A DNA stretch of 64,000 bases from NCBI RefSeq assembly GCF_900176635.1, contig NZ_FXLN01000004.1, forward strand, positions 806,001 to 870,000. Reading direction: 5' to 3'. The position numbers and the translations under genes were made by a program. The stretch comes from Clostridium merdae (GTDB lineage: Bacteria; Bacillota; Clostridia; Oscillospirales; Acutalibacteraceae). Below, piece after piece: positions 16,936-25,337 of the stretch (the stretch's first letter is position 1; each line of letters starts with the position of its first letter). A model generated the notes under the pieces. The model ran no database searches. It was not told the origin of the DNA and worked only from the letters and a program-made list of their open reading frames with translations.

Positions 16936-18083
16936 TCGTTGGTCTCCTTAAAGCCATATTTTTTGTTGAGTAGATATTGCTTCGTAATTAAATCGCCATT
17001 GCGGAAGCGCCCTTCCAAAAAACGAACCTTAGAGCGGTCGAATTCAGGCTCCAAAAAGATGGAGTTAAAATTCGGCAGCTTTTCGAGTATCGAAACATCC
17101 TTAACATCGGTATACTGCATCCTCAAAACCTGAAGCTCGGTATTGTTTTTCAGCGGCTCCAAAGAAGAGATGTTATTGAGGCTGATAGACAGGTCCAAAA
17201 GCCAGGGGTATTTCGAAGCAAAGTTAATTTCTGTTAAACAGTTGGAGGCGACACTGAGCTTCTCTAACACAGGCAAATCACCCAAATCTCCAATTGCAGC
17301 CAGTGAGTTGCCCTCCAGAGAATACTCATACAACTCGCTCATTCCGGTAATGGGTTTCGCTACTGAAATTCGATTGGACGTTAAATTTAGAATATTCAGC
17401 TGTGACATCCCGGAGAAAACACTGTTGTCTGCAATTCGATTGCGTGATAAATTCAGGCTTTTTAAATTCGTAAGCTTTGTGATGTCTGTCGTAACACCGA
17501 TAATGGAGTTACCGGAAAGGTTTAGCTCCGTTAAGTTTTTTAATGTATAAAGAGGAGACATGTTACGAATATAGTTACCAGACAGCGACAGCCGTTGCAG
17601 TGTTTGAAGCTTCCCGATTGGGGTGATGTCTGCAATTTGATTGTTAGAGAGATCAAGCTCCTTTAAATTCTGGAGGTCTTGCAGCGCGCTTACATCTGTA
17701 ATTTTTGCAGATGTGATTGAAAGCTTTGATAATCCCTTAAAATATTGTAAATCCTCAATATCCTTAACGGGAACATTTTGAATGGTAAGAATGCTGATTT
17801 TCTCAACATCCACATCATACACATCGTCCTTGGGACGCTCGAGCAAATTGCGAACCTCGCGCTCCAAGTTCTTATCATGGAATTCGATTTTAATGGCGTC
17901 CTCATTAATAACATCATCGTTCATGAGTACGTTATATACATTTTGATACGTGTTGATTCCCAGAAAAAATAAGGAAACCAGCAACAAAGCCAGCGTATAT
18001 GAGAAAGGCTTGTTGCTTTTCATATACTCAGACATGTGTTTCATGCGCTCTCTTAAGCGCAGCTTACTCTGTTTTTGTTGCAT
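16932..18083 (-). CDS. Membrane-anchored leucine-rich-repeat protein inside the polysaccharide cluster
   Basis: The 383-residue protein has a basic cytoplasmic head, one membrane span at about residues 28-46 and an outer part. From about residue 100 to 345 it shows ten or so 22-residue leucine-rich repeats of the internalin type, such as LKELDLSNNQIADITPIGKL. There is no LPXTG sorting signal. GAGAGG precedes the ATG. It overlaps the polymerase start by 4 nt and follows the flippase by 21 nt. No enzyme motif is seen; a scaffold or binding partner for polymer assembly is inferred from position only. Confidence 0.8.
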   Translation of the reverse strand: MQQKQSKLRLRERMKHMSEYMKSNKPFSYTLALLLVSLFFLGINTYQNVYNVLMNDDVINEDAIKIEFHDKNLEREVRNLLERPKDDVYDVDVEKISILTIQNVPVKDIEDLQYFKGLSKLSITSAKITDVSALQDLQNLKELDLSNNQIADITPIGKLQTLQRLSLSGNYIRNMSPLYTLKNLTELNLSGNSIIGVTTDITKLTNLKSLNLSRNRIADNSVFSGMSQLNILNLTSNRISVAKPITGMSELYEYSLEGNSLAAIGDLGDLPVLEKLSVASNCLTEINFASKYPWLLDLSISLNNISSLEPLKNNTELQVLRMQYTDVKDVSILEKLPNFNSIFLEPEFDRSKVRFLEGRFRNGDLITKQYLLNKKYGFKETNE

Positions 18084-18104
18084 TTCAGTTACCTCTCGAT
18101 ATCA

Positions 18105-19388
18105 CTATTTTGCGTTTTTAACGATTGTTCGGCAGAAACGATAAAAAATATAATAAGCTCCCGCCATGGGCAGAGATGCCGCCATCAAATACTGCTCAAA
18201 CGACATGGGGATTACAAAGGTAAGCAGTGACGGTACTGCAACGGTAAAGAGCAGGAAGAACTGCCATACCATTACCGCCTTCTGGCGCCCTAAAGCGATG
18301 GCGCTATTGGTTACCGGATTGACGATAAAGCGTACCATAAACAGCGGAATTAAATATTTCAGGTAATCTGGCACCGGCCCCCACTTCGGCCCCAAGAACC
18401 ACGGAATAACCGGGTCGCCAAACAAGAGTAAGAATCCAAATGGAAATATTGATAAAATCGCCAGCCACTTCGTGACTGTAGTAAACGTTTTGCTGAGTTT
18501 TTTCCCATCGTGCCTATCCGTAGAAGCACCGCGCAGAAATACTTGTGATACTGCATTCGAAACCAGTATCAGTGGCTGACCCAACAATGTATTAATCTGG
18601 CTGTAATAGCCATTCATTGTTTGTCCATACTGCATGGGGATAAAAATTCCCATCATGCTTTGCGACAAGCTGTTTACAACGGCACTTGGTAGCATGTATT
18701 TGGGGAATGACGCATTTTTACGCGCGATACGCTTTAAAAAGCTCAAACTGAACATGGAGCGATGAATTCTACCCTTAAGAGTCATCATCATACGGAAGTT
18801 ACCAAAGAAGTAAGATAAAAATTGACCAACAATCATGCCCCAATAGCTTGCACCCAAGTACCCTAGCACAATCTGAGTAGCCAGCATAACGGATACACGA
18901 ATAATATTGGAGGCAGAAATTACTTTATACTTTTCATACCGAACATTAAAGTAATTTAATGCGGTCGTTAAACCGCAAATTAAAGTAGTGAGCGGAATCA
19001 TCCATAGTGTTTTTGCCGCATCCCCTGTTAAGTTAAAACAACGGGCAAGCGGTGGAAGAAACGGCCACATGAACAAACTCAGTGCAAGAGAAAACATTAC
19101 TGCAAATGAAGCACTGAGAACAAAGGCACCGCCTGCTTCTTTGTCATTATCAGCCACAACAATGGCATAATCATAACGAAAGCAGGCGATCTGCTGTGTA
19201 ATATTTGTAATTACAACATAAACTCCATAAACTCCCCGTACATCTGGCCCATAAATTCGGCCTAAAATCGGCATAAAAAGGAACGGCAGCAGTACCTGCG
19301 CCACTGCCGTGCCGCCGGTAAGAACCGCTACGTTCTTTAAAAACCGATTCTTTCTTAGGGAATTCATCTTAGATTTCACAAAAGACAA
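18105..19388 (-). CDS. Wzx-like polysaccharide flippase
   Basis: This 427-residue membrane protein has about twelve to fourteen spans. The N-terminal stretch FLKNVAVLTGGTAVAQVLLPF is typical of oligosaccharide flippases of the MOP superfamily, which move lipid-linked repeat units across the membrane. The start is a TTG 7 nt behind CAGGGGGC; an ATG five bases earlier is out of frame. It begins 15 nt after the stop of prfB on the same strand, so it probably shares that transcript unless a promoter lies within prfB. Confidence 0.85.
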   Translation of the reverse strand: MSFVKSKMNSLRKNRFLKNVAVLTGGTAVAQVLLPFLFMPILGRIYGPDVRGVYGVYVVITNITQQIACFRYDYAIVVADNDKEAGGAFVLSASFAVMFSLALSLFMWPFLPPLARCFNLTGDAAKTLWMIPLTTLICGLTTALNYFNVRYEKYKVISASNIIRVSVMLATQIVLGYLGASYWGMIVGQFLSYFFGNFRMMMTLKGRIHRSMFSLSFLKRIARKNASFPKYMLPSAVVNSLSQSMMGIFIPMQYGQTMNGYYSQINTLLGQPLILVSNAVSQVFLRGASTDRHDGKKLSKTFTTVTKWLAILSIFPFGFLLLFGDPVIPWFLGPKWGPVPDYLKYLIPLFMVRFIVNPVTNSAIALGRQKAVMVWQFFLLFTVAVPSLLTFVIPMSFEQYLMAASLPMAGAYYIFYRFCRTIVKNAK

Positions 19389-19403
19389 GACATAGCCCCC
19401 TGT

Positions 19404-20531
19404 TTACTCGATGTTTTCTCCCAATGTGCCCAAATTCTGCGCCTTGAGATATGCGTTGATAAAACCATCCAAATCGCCGTCCATAACAGCTGAAATATTA
19501 CCCATTTCAAAGCCTGTACGGTGATCTTTTGCCAAGGTATAGGGCATAAATACATAAGAACGAATTTGGCTGCCCCAGGCTATTTCTTTTTGGTCACCCT
19601 TAATGTCTTCAATCTTCTCCAAATGCTCGCGCTCTTTGATTTCTACCAATTTAGAAACCAGCATTTTCATAGCAACATCTCGGTTTTGGAACTGGCTGCG
19701 CTCTACCTGGCAGGAAACTACAATGCCGGTAGGCTTATGTGTTAAGCGAACCGCCGAAGAGGTTTTGTTAACCTTCTGGCCGCCTGCGCCGCTGGCACGG
19801 TAAACCTGCATTTCAATATCATCTGGGCTAATCTCAACAGAGGTGTCGCTGTCTATTTCGGGCATAACCTCGAGCGAAGCAAACGAAGTGTGGCGGCGAC
19901 CAGAGGAATCGAACGGAGAAACACGAACCAAACGGTGTACACCTGCTTCACTCTTCAAAAAGCCATACGCATTAATACCTTCAATTAAAATAGAGGCGCT
20001 TTTCAGTCCGGCCTCTTCTCCGTCCAGATAATCCAGTGTTTTCACCTGAAAGCCGTGGCGCTCAGACCAACGGCAGTACATGCGGTACAGCATAGAAGCC
20101 CAATCCTGCGCTTCTGTTCCGCCCGCGCCCGCATGGAACGTTAAAATTGCATTTTTGGCGTCGTATTCTCCCTTTAAGAGCGTGGTAAGGCGAATTGCTT
20201 CTAAATTCGTTTGAATTTTGTCGTATTCCTCTTGTGCTTCGGGCAGCAAAGAAAGATCCTCTTCCTCATTTGCCAGCTCCACCAAAGCCAGAGCATCTTC
20301 CAAAGAAGAACAAAGCTTTTCATAAGTGTTTATTTTATTTTTGAGCATACTGGAACGCTGAAGAATTTTCTGCGAACGCTCCATATCATCCCAAAAGCCG
20401 GGCATTGCGGCTCGTTCATCCAGCTGCGATATTTCTTCTTTCATGCTCTGCAGCCCAAGCGCATCTGCCAGATCAATTATCTCCGGCCTGAACTTTTCCA
20501 GAGCCAGCTTTAGTTCTTCAAATTGCAGCAT
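19404..20531 (-). CDS. prfB: Peptide chain release factor 2 (no programmed frameshift)
   Basis: This 375-residue class I release factor ends translation at UGA and UAA. The anticodon-like SPF tripeptide is in VSPFDSSGRRHTSF and the peptide-release motif GGQ in GAGGQKVNKTSS. The frame runs without a break through the region near codon 25, where most prfB genes carry a CTT-TGA-C frameshift site; here the codons read GCG-CTT-GGG-CTG. The ATG at 20531 follows AAAAGGA by 8 nt and gives the usual length; earlier in-frame ATGs would add up to 14 residues. Confidence 0.95.
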   Translation of the reverse strand: MLQFEELKLALEKFRPEIIDLADALGLQSMKEEISQLDERAAMPGFWDDMERSQKILQRSSMLKNKINTYEKLCSSLEDALALVELANEEEDLSLLPEAQEEYDKIQTNLEAIRLTTLLKGEYDAKNAILTFHAGAGGTEAQDWASMLYRMYCRWSERHGFQVKTLDYLDGEEAGLKSASILIEGINAYGFLKSEAGVHRLVRVSPFDSSGRRHTSFASLEVMPEIDSDTSVEISPDDIEMQVYRASGAGGQKVNKTSSAVRLTHKPTGIVVSCQVERSQFQNRDVAMKMLVSKLVEIKEREHLEKIEDIKGDQKEIAWGSQIRSYVFMPYTLAKDHRTGFEMGNISAVMDGDLDGFINAYLKAQNLGTLGENIE

Positions 20532-20790
20532 CCGTACCATCCTTTTAATTCTATAATTCATAGTTATAAACAAATTTCAAACAAATACTTCGTTTTGTAG
20601 TAAAGCGAATTAAGATAAATTTTAGATTTTTATTGGAATACTTTTTTCATCTCAACTCTTGTCAAATCAAAGTTTTTGTTTTTGCACAATAATAAAATAT
20701 TATAAGATATTATTAGAGAAATGTAAAGAAAAACCATGTTTGTCTCCCTACTCAGTGTGTGAACGTAATGAAAACTTATGCAAGAAATGA
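20532..20790. other. AT-rich spacer upstream of prfB
   Basis: The divergent spacer between prfB and the zinc-ribbon gene holds a TTGACA on the minus strand near 20660, but no good -10 at the right distance. I see no RNA structure or small gene here. The rightward promoter begins at 20791. Confidence 0.3.
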
Positions 20791-20819
20791 TTGCAGTTTT
20801 CAGTAGAATTAGGTACAAT
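20791..20819 (+). promoter_or_regulatory. Vegetative promoter for the zinc-ribbon protein and galU
   Basis: TTGCAG (20791-20796) and TACAAT (20814-20819) are 17 nt apart, about 75 nt before the ATG at 20896. Confidence 0.65.
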
Positions 20820-20895
20820 AATTGTATTAAGGATTTTTAAAAGTCCACTCGCTGTGGCTAGGCTAGCGGCGTTTTATTACAGGAGGCTTTTCAGC

Positions 20896-21978
20896 ATGAA
20901 GTATACTGGCATCAAATGCCCGAGTTGCGGCATCCCATTTCAGCAGGATGACGATATTGTTGTCTGCCCGGATTGCGGAGCGCCTTACCATAGGCACTGT
21001 TATGAAAAAGAGGGCAAATGCCTGTTTTCAGATACACACAACAACGGAACATATTGGGCTCCTCCTTCGGAGAGCACCCACGCGCACGATGAAGCAGATA
21101 TCGTTTGCTCTGCCTGCGGTAGAAACAACCCACCGGATTCCCTGTTTTGCAGCCGCTGTGGGTCTTCTTTAAAGCCAGGCAACGAAGCACAGCCGGTACA
21201 AAAACCGCAGCATAACAATATACCCGGCTACCAGAACCCGTACCAAAGCACAGGTTACCAAAACCCCGGGAGCCCGGCATCCCCAACCTCACCATTTGAG
21301 CAGCCGCAAGGCGATTCACCATACCAGAGTGCACCCAATCCCTTTTCTCCCGTTACCATTCGAGCCGATGAACCCATGGAAGAAGATATTACGGCAGGAG
21401 AAATTGCGAAGTTTGTACAGAACAACTCTTCTTACTTTTTAACAGTATTCTTCCATAAAAAAAGGACAAACCGTAATCATTTTAGTTTTTCTGCATTTTT
21501 GTTTTCCGGTGGCTGGCTGTTATACCGTAAAATGTACCATTTGGGTTCCATTATTACGGCATGGATGGCTGCCCTATATGTGACCAGCACCTTTATTTCA
21601 CTCAACTACTCCTCTCCCCTATTAACCCGTTTGTACGAGCAGGCAGGAGTAAGTACCAGTGTATACCCATCTTATGAAGAACTTATGAAGGTAACACAGC
21701 TTGTTTACCAACTTGACCCCGGCAGTATCTTTTTGCTATTCACGCCTTTACTCACATTAGCAATTCAGGGCATAATTATGATATACTGCGGTTTTGCTGG
21801 CAACCGTTTGTATTACCAGCATAGTGTAGAGAGTATACGTCGTTTAAAAGTGGAGTATCCTACTACTGAAGAATACGACAAAGCACTGCAAGAAAAAGGC
21901 GGTGTAAATGTTTCGCTGGCTTTATGCCTATTGATTTGCTATTCCATTATTATTTATCTTCCCAGTTTCTTTTTATAA
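20896..21978 (+). CDS. Zinc-ribbon/RING-like membrane protein with a DUF2628-like domain
   Basis: The N-terminal part of this 360-residue protein has cysteine pairs (CPSC, CPDC, then HRHC) in a bacterial RING-like arrangement, and a second zinc ribbon (CSAC, CSRC) at about residues 72-92. A Pro/Gln/Tyr-rich linker follows. The C-terminal half has FSFSAFLFSGGWLLYRKMY, typical of DUF2628, and about four membrane spans. The function is unknown; it is probably anchored with its zinc domains in the cytoplasm. AGGAGG lies 9 nt before the ATG. It is followed 24 nt later by galU. Confidence 0.8.
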   Translation: MKYTGIKCPSCGIPFQQDDDIVVCPDCGAPYHRHCYEKEGKCLFSDTHNNGTYWAPPSESTHAHDEADIVCSACGRNNPPDSLFCSRCGSSLKPGNEAQPVQKPQHNNIPGYQNPYQSTGYQNPGSPASPTSPFEQPQGDSPYQSAPNPFSPVTIRADEPMEEDITAGEIAKFVQNNSSYFLTVFFHKKRTNRNHFSFSAFLFSGGWLLYRKMYHLGSIITAWMAALYVTSTFISLNYSSPLLTRLYEQAGVSTSVYPSYEELMKVTQLVYQLDPGSIFLLFTPLLTLAIQGIIMIYCGFAGNRLYYQHSVESIRRLKVEYPTTEEYDKALQEKGGVNVSLALCLLICYSIIIYLPSFFL

Positions 21979-22002
21979 ATATAACCTCTAGGAGGGAATT
22001 CT

Positions 22003-22878
22003 GTGAAAATTACGAAAGCTGTTATCCCCGCTGCGGGGCTCGGCACACGTGTTCTTCCAGTCTCTAAGTCCATGCCAAAGGAAATGCTCCCTATTGTAGA
22101 CAAACCGGCCATCCAATATATTGTGGAAGAAGCCGTTCGTTCTGGCATTACCGACATTTTAATTATCACAAACCGTGGCAAAGGCTTAATTGAAGACCAT
22201 TTCGACCGTGCGCCGGAGTTAGAAGCACACTTGATGAAAGGTGGTTCCGAAAAAGAGCCTACCTTAAAGAGTATTATTGACATTTCTCGTTTAGCCAACA
22301 TTTATTTTGTGCGCCAAAAAGAAACCCGCGGACTTGGGCACGCCGTAAACTGCGCCCGTTCTTTTATTGGGAATGAACCGTTTGCCGTTTTGTACGGTGA
22401 CGATGTTATTATTGGCGAAGACCCGGCGTGTGGTCAGCTGATTCGTGCTTATGAAGATTTTGGCAAAGGTGTGTTGGGAGTGAACGAAGTTTCTCCCGAG
22501 GTAATTGGTCGTTATAGCTCTTTAAAGGTAGAACCGTTGCGCGACCGCCTCTTCCAATGTACCGACATGATTGAAAAGCCATCCCCCGACAAAGTGTTTT
22601 CGAACTATTCCATTTTGGGTAGGTGTGTTCTCCCTCCCGAAATATTTGATATTCTCGATCAGACTCCTCCCGGCAGCGGCGGCGAAATTCAGCTTACCGA
22701 TGCTATGAAGGTTCTAGCACAAACGCAAGGCATGACCGCAGTGGAATTTACCGGCAAGCGGTACGATATGGGTAATAAGCTCGGCATTCTTCAGGCCACG
22801 GTTGAGGTAGCATTAAAACACCCAGAGCTGGCAGAAAGCTTCCGCGATTATTTAAAAGAGATTGCGAGCACGCTGTAA
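22003..22878 (+). CDS. galU: UTP-glucose-1-phosphate uridylyltransferase
   Basis: The 291-residue enzyme makes UDP-glucose from UTP and glucose-1-phosphate, feeding cell-surface polysaccharide and glycolipid synthesis. The nucleotide-binding signature AAGLGTRVLPVSKSMPKEML is at residues 9-28, and FAVLYGDDVI holds the metal-binding Asp. The start is a GTG behind AGGAGGG. Its distance from the wzx/wzy cluster suggests that it may supply that pathway, but they are on different transcripts. Confidence 0.95.
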   Translation: MKITKAVIPAAGLGTRVLPVSKSMPKEMLPIVDKPAIQYIVEEAVRSGITDILIITNRGKGLIEDHFDRAPELEAHLMKGGSEKEPTLKSIIDISRLANIYFVRQKETRGLGHAVNCARSFIGNEPFAVLYGDDVIIGEDPACGQLIRAYEDFGKGVLGVNEVSPEVIGRYSSLKVEPLRDRLFQCTDMIEKPSPDKVFSNYSILGRCVLPPEIFDILDQTPPGSGGEIQLTDAMKVLAQTQGMTAVEFTGKRYDMGNKLGILQATVEVALKHPELAESFRDYLKEIASTL

Positions 22879-22954
22879 TGACCATCTTTGGGATGATTGA
22901 GCATAGAGTTAGCTAAATTTAACCAGTATTTTCTTATCGAATGGAAAAAACAGC

Positions 22955-22983
22955 TTGACTCGCCTGAATCAAGCTGATATAAT
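22955..22983 (+). promoter_or_regulatory. Strong vegetative promoter of rpsF-ssb-rpsR
   Basis: TTGACT (22955-22960) and TATAAT (22978-22983) are exactly 17 nt apart, 91 nt before the rpsF start. Confidence 0.85.
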
Positions 22984-23074
22984 CAGTCTGTTAGGCCTAC
23001 CCTATGGGTAGTGCTTTTCATATTCCTTGCTCCAGTTCTACTGGGGCCAAAGTCCAGAAGGAGGTGCAATTAAA
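22984..23074 (+). promoter_or_regulatory. rpsF leader with two small hairpins
   Basis: CTACCC/GGGTAG (22997-23011) and CCAGT/ACTGG (23032-23044) form two hairpins, and outer GGCC segments (22994-22997 and 23044-23047) could pair. Leaders of this operon often bind the S6-S18 complex for autoregulation. I do not see the expected bulged CCG, so this is a candidate only. Confidence 0.3.
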
Positions 23075-23431
23075 ATGCCAGATGTAAAAAATGCTTACGA
23101 AACCGTATTCATTCTGTCTACCGCACAGGGTGAAGAGGCAGTTCAGACAAACGTTCAGAAGTTTAAGACTCTGATCGAGAAGAATGCAGTGATTGATGCT
23201 GTAGACGAGTGGGGCAAACGCCGTTTTGCGTATCCCATCGAAAAGCAGACTGAGGGTTACTACACCCTGGTTAGCTTCACCAGCGCTCCCGATTTCATCG
23301 CAGAGCTGGATCGTATCTACAAGATTACTGACGGAGTTCTTCGTTCTCTCATTGTCAAAAAAGAAGTAAAGAAAGAGAAGCCGAAAAAGGCTGTTGAAGT
23401 CCAGAAAACTGAAACTGCTGAAAGAGAGTGA
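23075..23431 (+). CDS. rpsF: 30S ribosomal protein S6
   Basis: The 118-residue protein has the S6 fold pattern: YETVFILS, KRRFAYPIEKQTEGYYTLVSF and a conserved ITDGVLRSLIVKKE. A lysine/glutamate-rich tail makes it longer than the usual 95 or so residues. The ATG at 23075 follows AAGGAGGTG, the best site in the region; in-frame codons before it lack one. S6 binds 16S rRNA together with S18, encoded two genes downstream. Confidence 0.96.
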   Translation: MPDVKNAYETVFILSTAQGEEAVQTNVQKFKTLIEKNAVIDAVDEWGKRRFAYPIEKQTEGYYTLVSFTSAPDFIAELDRIYKITDGVLRSLIVKKEVKKEKPKKAVEVQKTETAERE

Positions 23432-23436
23432 TCGAT

Positions 23437-23895
23437 ATGCTCAATGTGACTGTATTAATGGGCAGGCTGGTTGCTGACCCTGAGCTTCGTCACACTACTA
23501 GTGACATTGCCGTCACCAGCTTTACGATTGCGGTGGATCGGTCTTATGTTAAGTCCGGCGCTGAGCGTCAGGCGGATTTTATCGATATCGTCGCATGGCG
23601 TTCCACTGCGGAGTTTGTATGCAAGTACTTCCGCAAAGGACAGTTAATTGCAGTTCAGGGCTCGATTCAAACTCGCAGCTATCAGGACAAGGACGGAAAC
23701 AAGCGTAAGGCTTTTGAAATCGTGGCGGATAACGTACATTTTGCGGAATCCAAACGCGAAGGCGGACCAACCGGTGGTACCGGGTACAGCTCTTTTAGCC
23801 GTACCGATGCACCGATGCCCTCTGCTCCCGCTTACACCAGCGGTAACACAGGTGATTTTGAGGAAATACCGACAGACGATGATCTGCCGTTCTAA
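23437..23895 (+). CDS. ssb: Single-stranded DNA-binding protein
   Basis: This 152-residue SSB has the OB-fold part at residues 1-110 (LNVTVLMGRLVADPELR, DFIDIVAWRSTAEF), a flexible Gly/Ser/Pro linker and the acidic tip DDDLPF. That tip binds many replication and repair proteins. The ATG at 23437 lies 5 nt after the stop of rpsF, whose end supplies the ribosome binding site GAGAGTGA. The rpsF-ssb-rpsR order is conserved in Firmicutes. Confidence 0.96.
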   Translation: MLNVTVLMGRLVADPELRHTTSDIAVTSFTIAVDRSYVKSGAERQADFIDIVAWRSTAEFVCKYFRKGQLIAVQGSIQTRSYQDKDGNKRKAFEIVADNVHFAESKREGGPTGGTGYSSFSRTDAPMPSAPAYTSGNTGDFEEIPTDDDLPF

Positions 23896-23945
23896 TTTTC
23901 TCGCATTTACTTTATTTTTTGAATTGAGAAAAGGAGGCTTTTGGC

Positions 23946-24206
23946 ATGGCTGATAGAAACGATCGCCCCGAGCGCGATAATCGCCGCGGCGGACGCAAAG
24001 GACGCAAAAAGGTTTGCAGCTTTTGTGTAGAGAGAATCGATAATATCGATTATAAGGATGTTGCGAAGCTGCGCCGCTTTATTTCTGAGCGTGCGAAGAT
24101 TCTGCCCCGCAGAGTTACAGGCACTTGCGCACATCATCAGCGTGAGCTGACGGTTGCTATTAAACGCTCCCGTCATATCGCTTTGCTGCCTTTCAGCAGC
24201 GACTGA
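23946..24206 (+). CDS. rpsR: 30S ribosomal protein S18
   Basis: The 86-residue basic protein has an Arg-rich head and the S18 core: CSFC and later C-x-HH, the zinc-binding version, with YKDVAKLRRFISERAKILPRR. It pairs with S6 on the platform of the small subunit. AAAGGAGG precedes the ATG. A strong terminator follows 14 nt after the stop. Confidence 0.96.
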   Translation: MADRNDRPERDNRRGGRKGRKKVCSFCVERIDNIDYKDVAKLRRFISERAKILPRRVTGTCAHHQRELTVAIKRSRHIALLPFSSD

Positions 24207-24220
24207 TTCGACAAGACATA

Positions 24221-24260
24221 AAAAGAGGAAACGGTATTTTACCGTTTCCTCTTTTTTCTT
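24221..24260 (+). terminator. Terminator of the rpsF-ssb-rpsR operon
   Basis: Perfect 15-bp arms (24221-24235, 24241-24255) enclose a 5-nt loop, with T-rich sequence after them. Confidence 0.9.
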
Positions 24261-24294
24261 ATTCTCTCGCATGAATAAAAATTTGAACACTTTA

Positions 24295-24900
24295 TCACCA
24301 TACAAATGGAATCAATCTTTTCGTTGATTTTTCATAATCTTGATACGCTTGCCCAAAGTTTTTTTCCATCAATTTTTCTTCAATCCCAATCCGGTAACCA
24401 TATATTAAAACCACAATAATTACAGTTGCAATCAGCCCCCAAAGACTGCGAAAGCAGAATGCTACACCGAGCAAAGTAAGAATGCTGCCGGTATAAGCTG
24501 GGTGACGTACATATTGATAAGGCCCATTCCTAATAATTTTTTGACTTGAACCAACCTGAACATTAAAAGAAAAGTATTTTCTCAATGTCCATACGGAGCT
24601 TACTCTAATGAATACACCCAGTAAGATGAGTCCTGCCCCAACCCAAAACCAGGTAAGAGGCAACGTTTGATGAAAAAATTGAACGCACATCGGATTCAAA
24701 GCGATTGCTAACCAATATCCAATCATAATTACAGCCAGGGAACCCTTGTCTTGCTTTTCCTTTTTCTCTGCCGACTTAGAGCCGTTCCACACCGTACCAA
24801 TCAAAATGATAAATTCAGTAAGCCCAATCATGCAAAACAATATTTGAAACACATTTTGAATTAAGTGTTCCGGAAAAAACGTACTGCCAAAAAAGTTCAA
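24295..24900 (-). CDS. Isoprenylcysteine carboxyl methyltransferase-like membrane methyltransferase
   Basis: The 201-residue protein has four to five membrane spans and the ICMT/PEMT C-terminal signature: NGPYQYVRHPAYTGSILTLLG at about residues 130-150, then RIGIEEKLMEKNFGQAYQDY. These residues bind S-adenosylmethionine. The methyl acceptor in bacteria is generally unknown. It is the third gene of a LytTR-DUF3021 unit, starting 6 nt after the DUF3021 stop, so its expression is probably tied to that regulator. Confidence 0.85.
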   Translation of the reverse strand: MNFFGSTFFPEHLIQNVFQILFCMIGLTEFIILIGTVWNGSKSAEKKEKQDKGSLAVIMIGYWLAIALNPMCVQFFHQTLPLTWFWVGAGLILLGVFIRVSSVWTLRKYFSFNVQVGSSQKIIRNGPYQYVRHPAYTGSILTLLGVAFCFRSLWGLIATVIIVVLIYGYRIGIEEKLMEKNFGQAYQDYEKSTKRLIPFVW

Positions 24901-24906
24901 CTCAAA

Positions 24907-25323
24907 CTACCTCCCCTTTTTCTTTCTTCTTTCTAGGTTTTGATTAATATCGTTTGCTTCCATTTGACTACGAAAGTACTCATATAGATGTAATATTAGA
25001 AATATAATAAAAAATTCACCAGAAAATAAAATGATATTAGACCTTTCAAATACAAACCATTTCCCGAAGTAGGAAAACATAAGAAAACATAAGTACATCA
25101 GCATAAATTCCATAGAGAGATATACAATTCTATACCGAAATTCTACTCCGCTGATTAAATAATCTACTCCTTCTATGCTTAAAACGAAGAATAGTAATTG
25201 CAATAAAAAAGTGCATTGAATAGAATCTATTTTTATAAATAATAAAGTGATAGACAGTAAAACCACCGACAAGGTATATGAGAGAACCGCTCTAAAAAAA
25301 AATATGCTCCATTTATTTTTCAT
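24907..25323 (-). CDS. DUF3021 family four-span membrane protein
   Basis: This 138-residue protein has four hydrophobic segments (about residues 8-30, 38-57, 66-88 and 97-115) and a very basic C-terminus (RRKKKGR). It is encoded 14 nt after a stand-alone LytTR-domain regulator, the usual position of DUF3021 proteins, which are thought to act with that regulator, probably as a membrane-bound inhibitor. The assignment rests on topology and context more than on a residue motif. Confidence 0.75.
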   Translation of the reverse strand: MKNKWSIFFFRAVLSYTLSVVLLSITLLFIKIDSIQCTFLLQLLFFVLSIEGVDYLISGVEFRYRIVYLSMEFMLMYLCFLMFSYFGKWFVFERSNIILFSGEFFIIFLILHLYEYFRSQMEANDINQNLERRKKKGR

Positions 25324-25337
25324 TTATAGCCTCGTTT

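Noticed and set aside
20532..20790. Vegetative promoter for prfB with TTGACA near 20660
   Set aside because: The -35 box is perfect but no acceptable -10 lies 16-18 nt away, so no start site is claimed.
22984..23074. Firm call of an S6-S18 autoregulatory leader
   Set aside because: Two hairpins are present but the bulged CCG expected of that element was not found, so it is listed only as a weak candidate.
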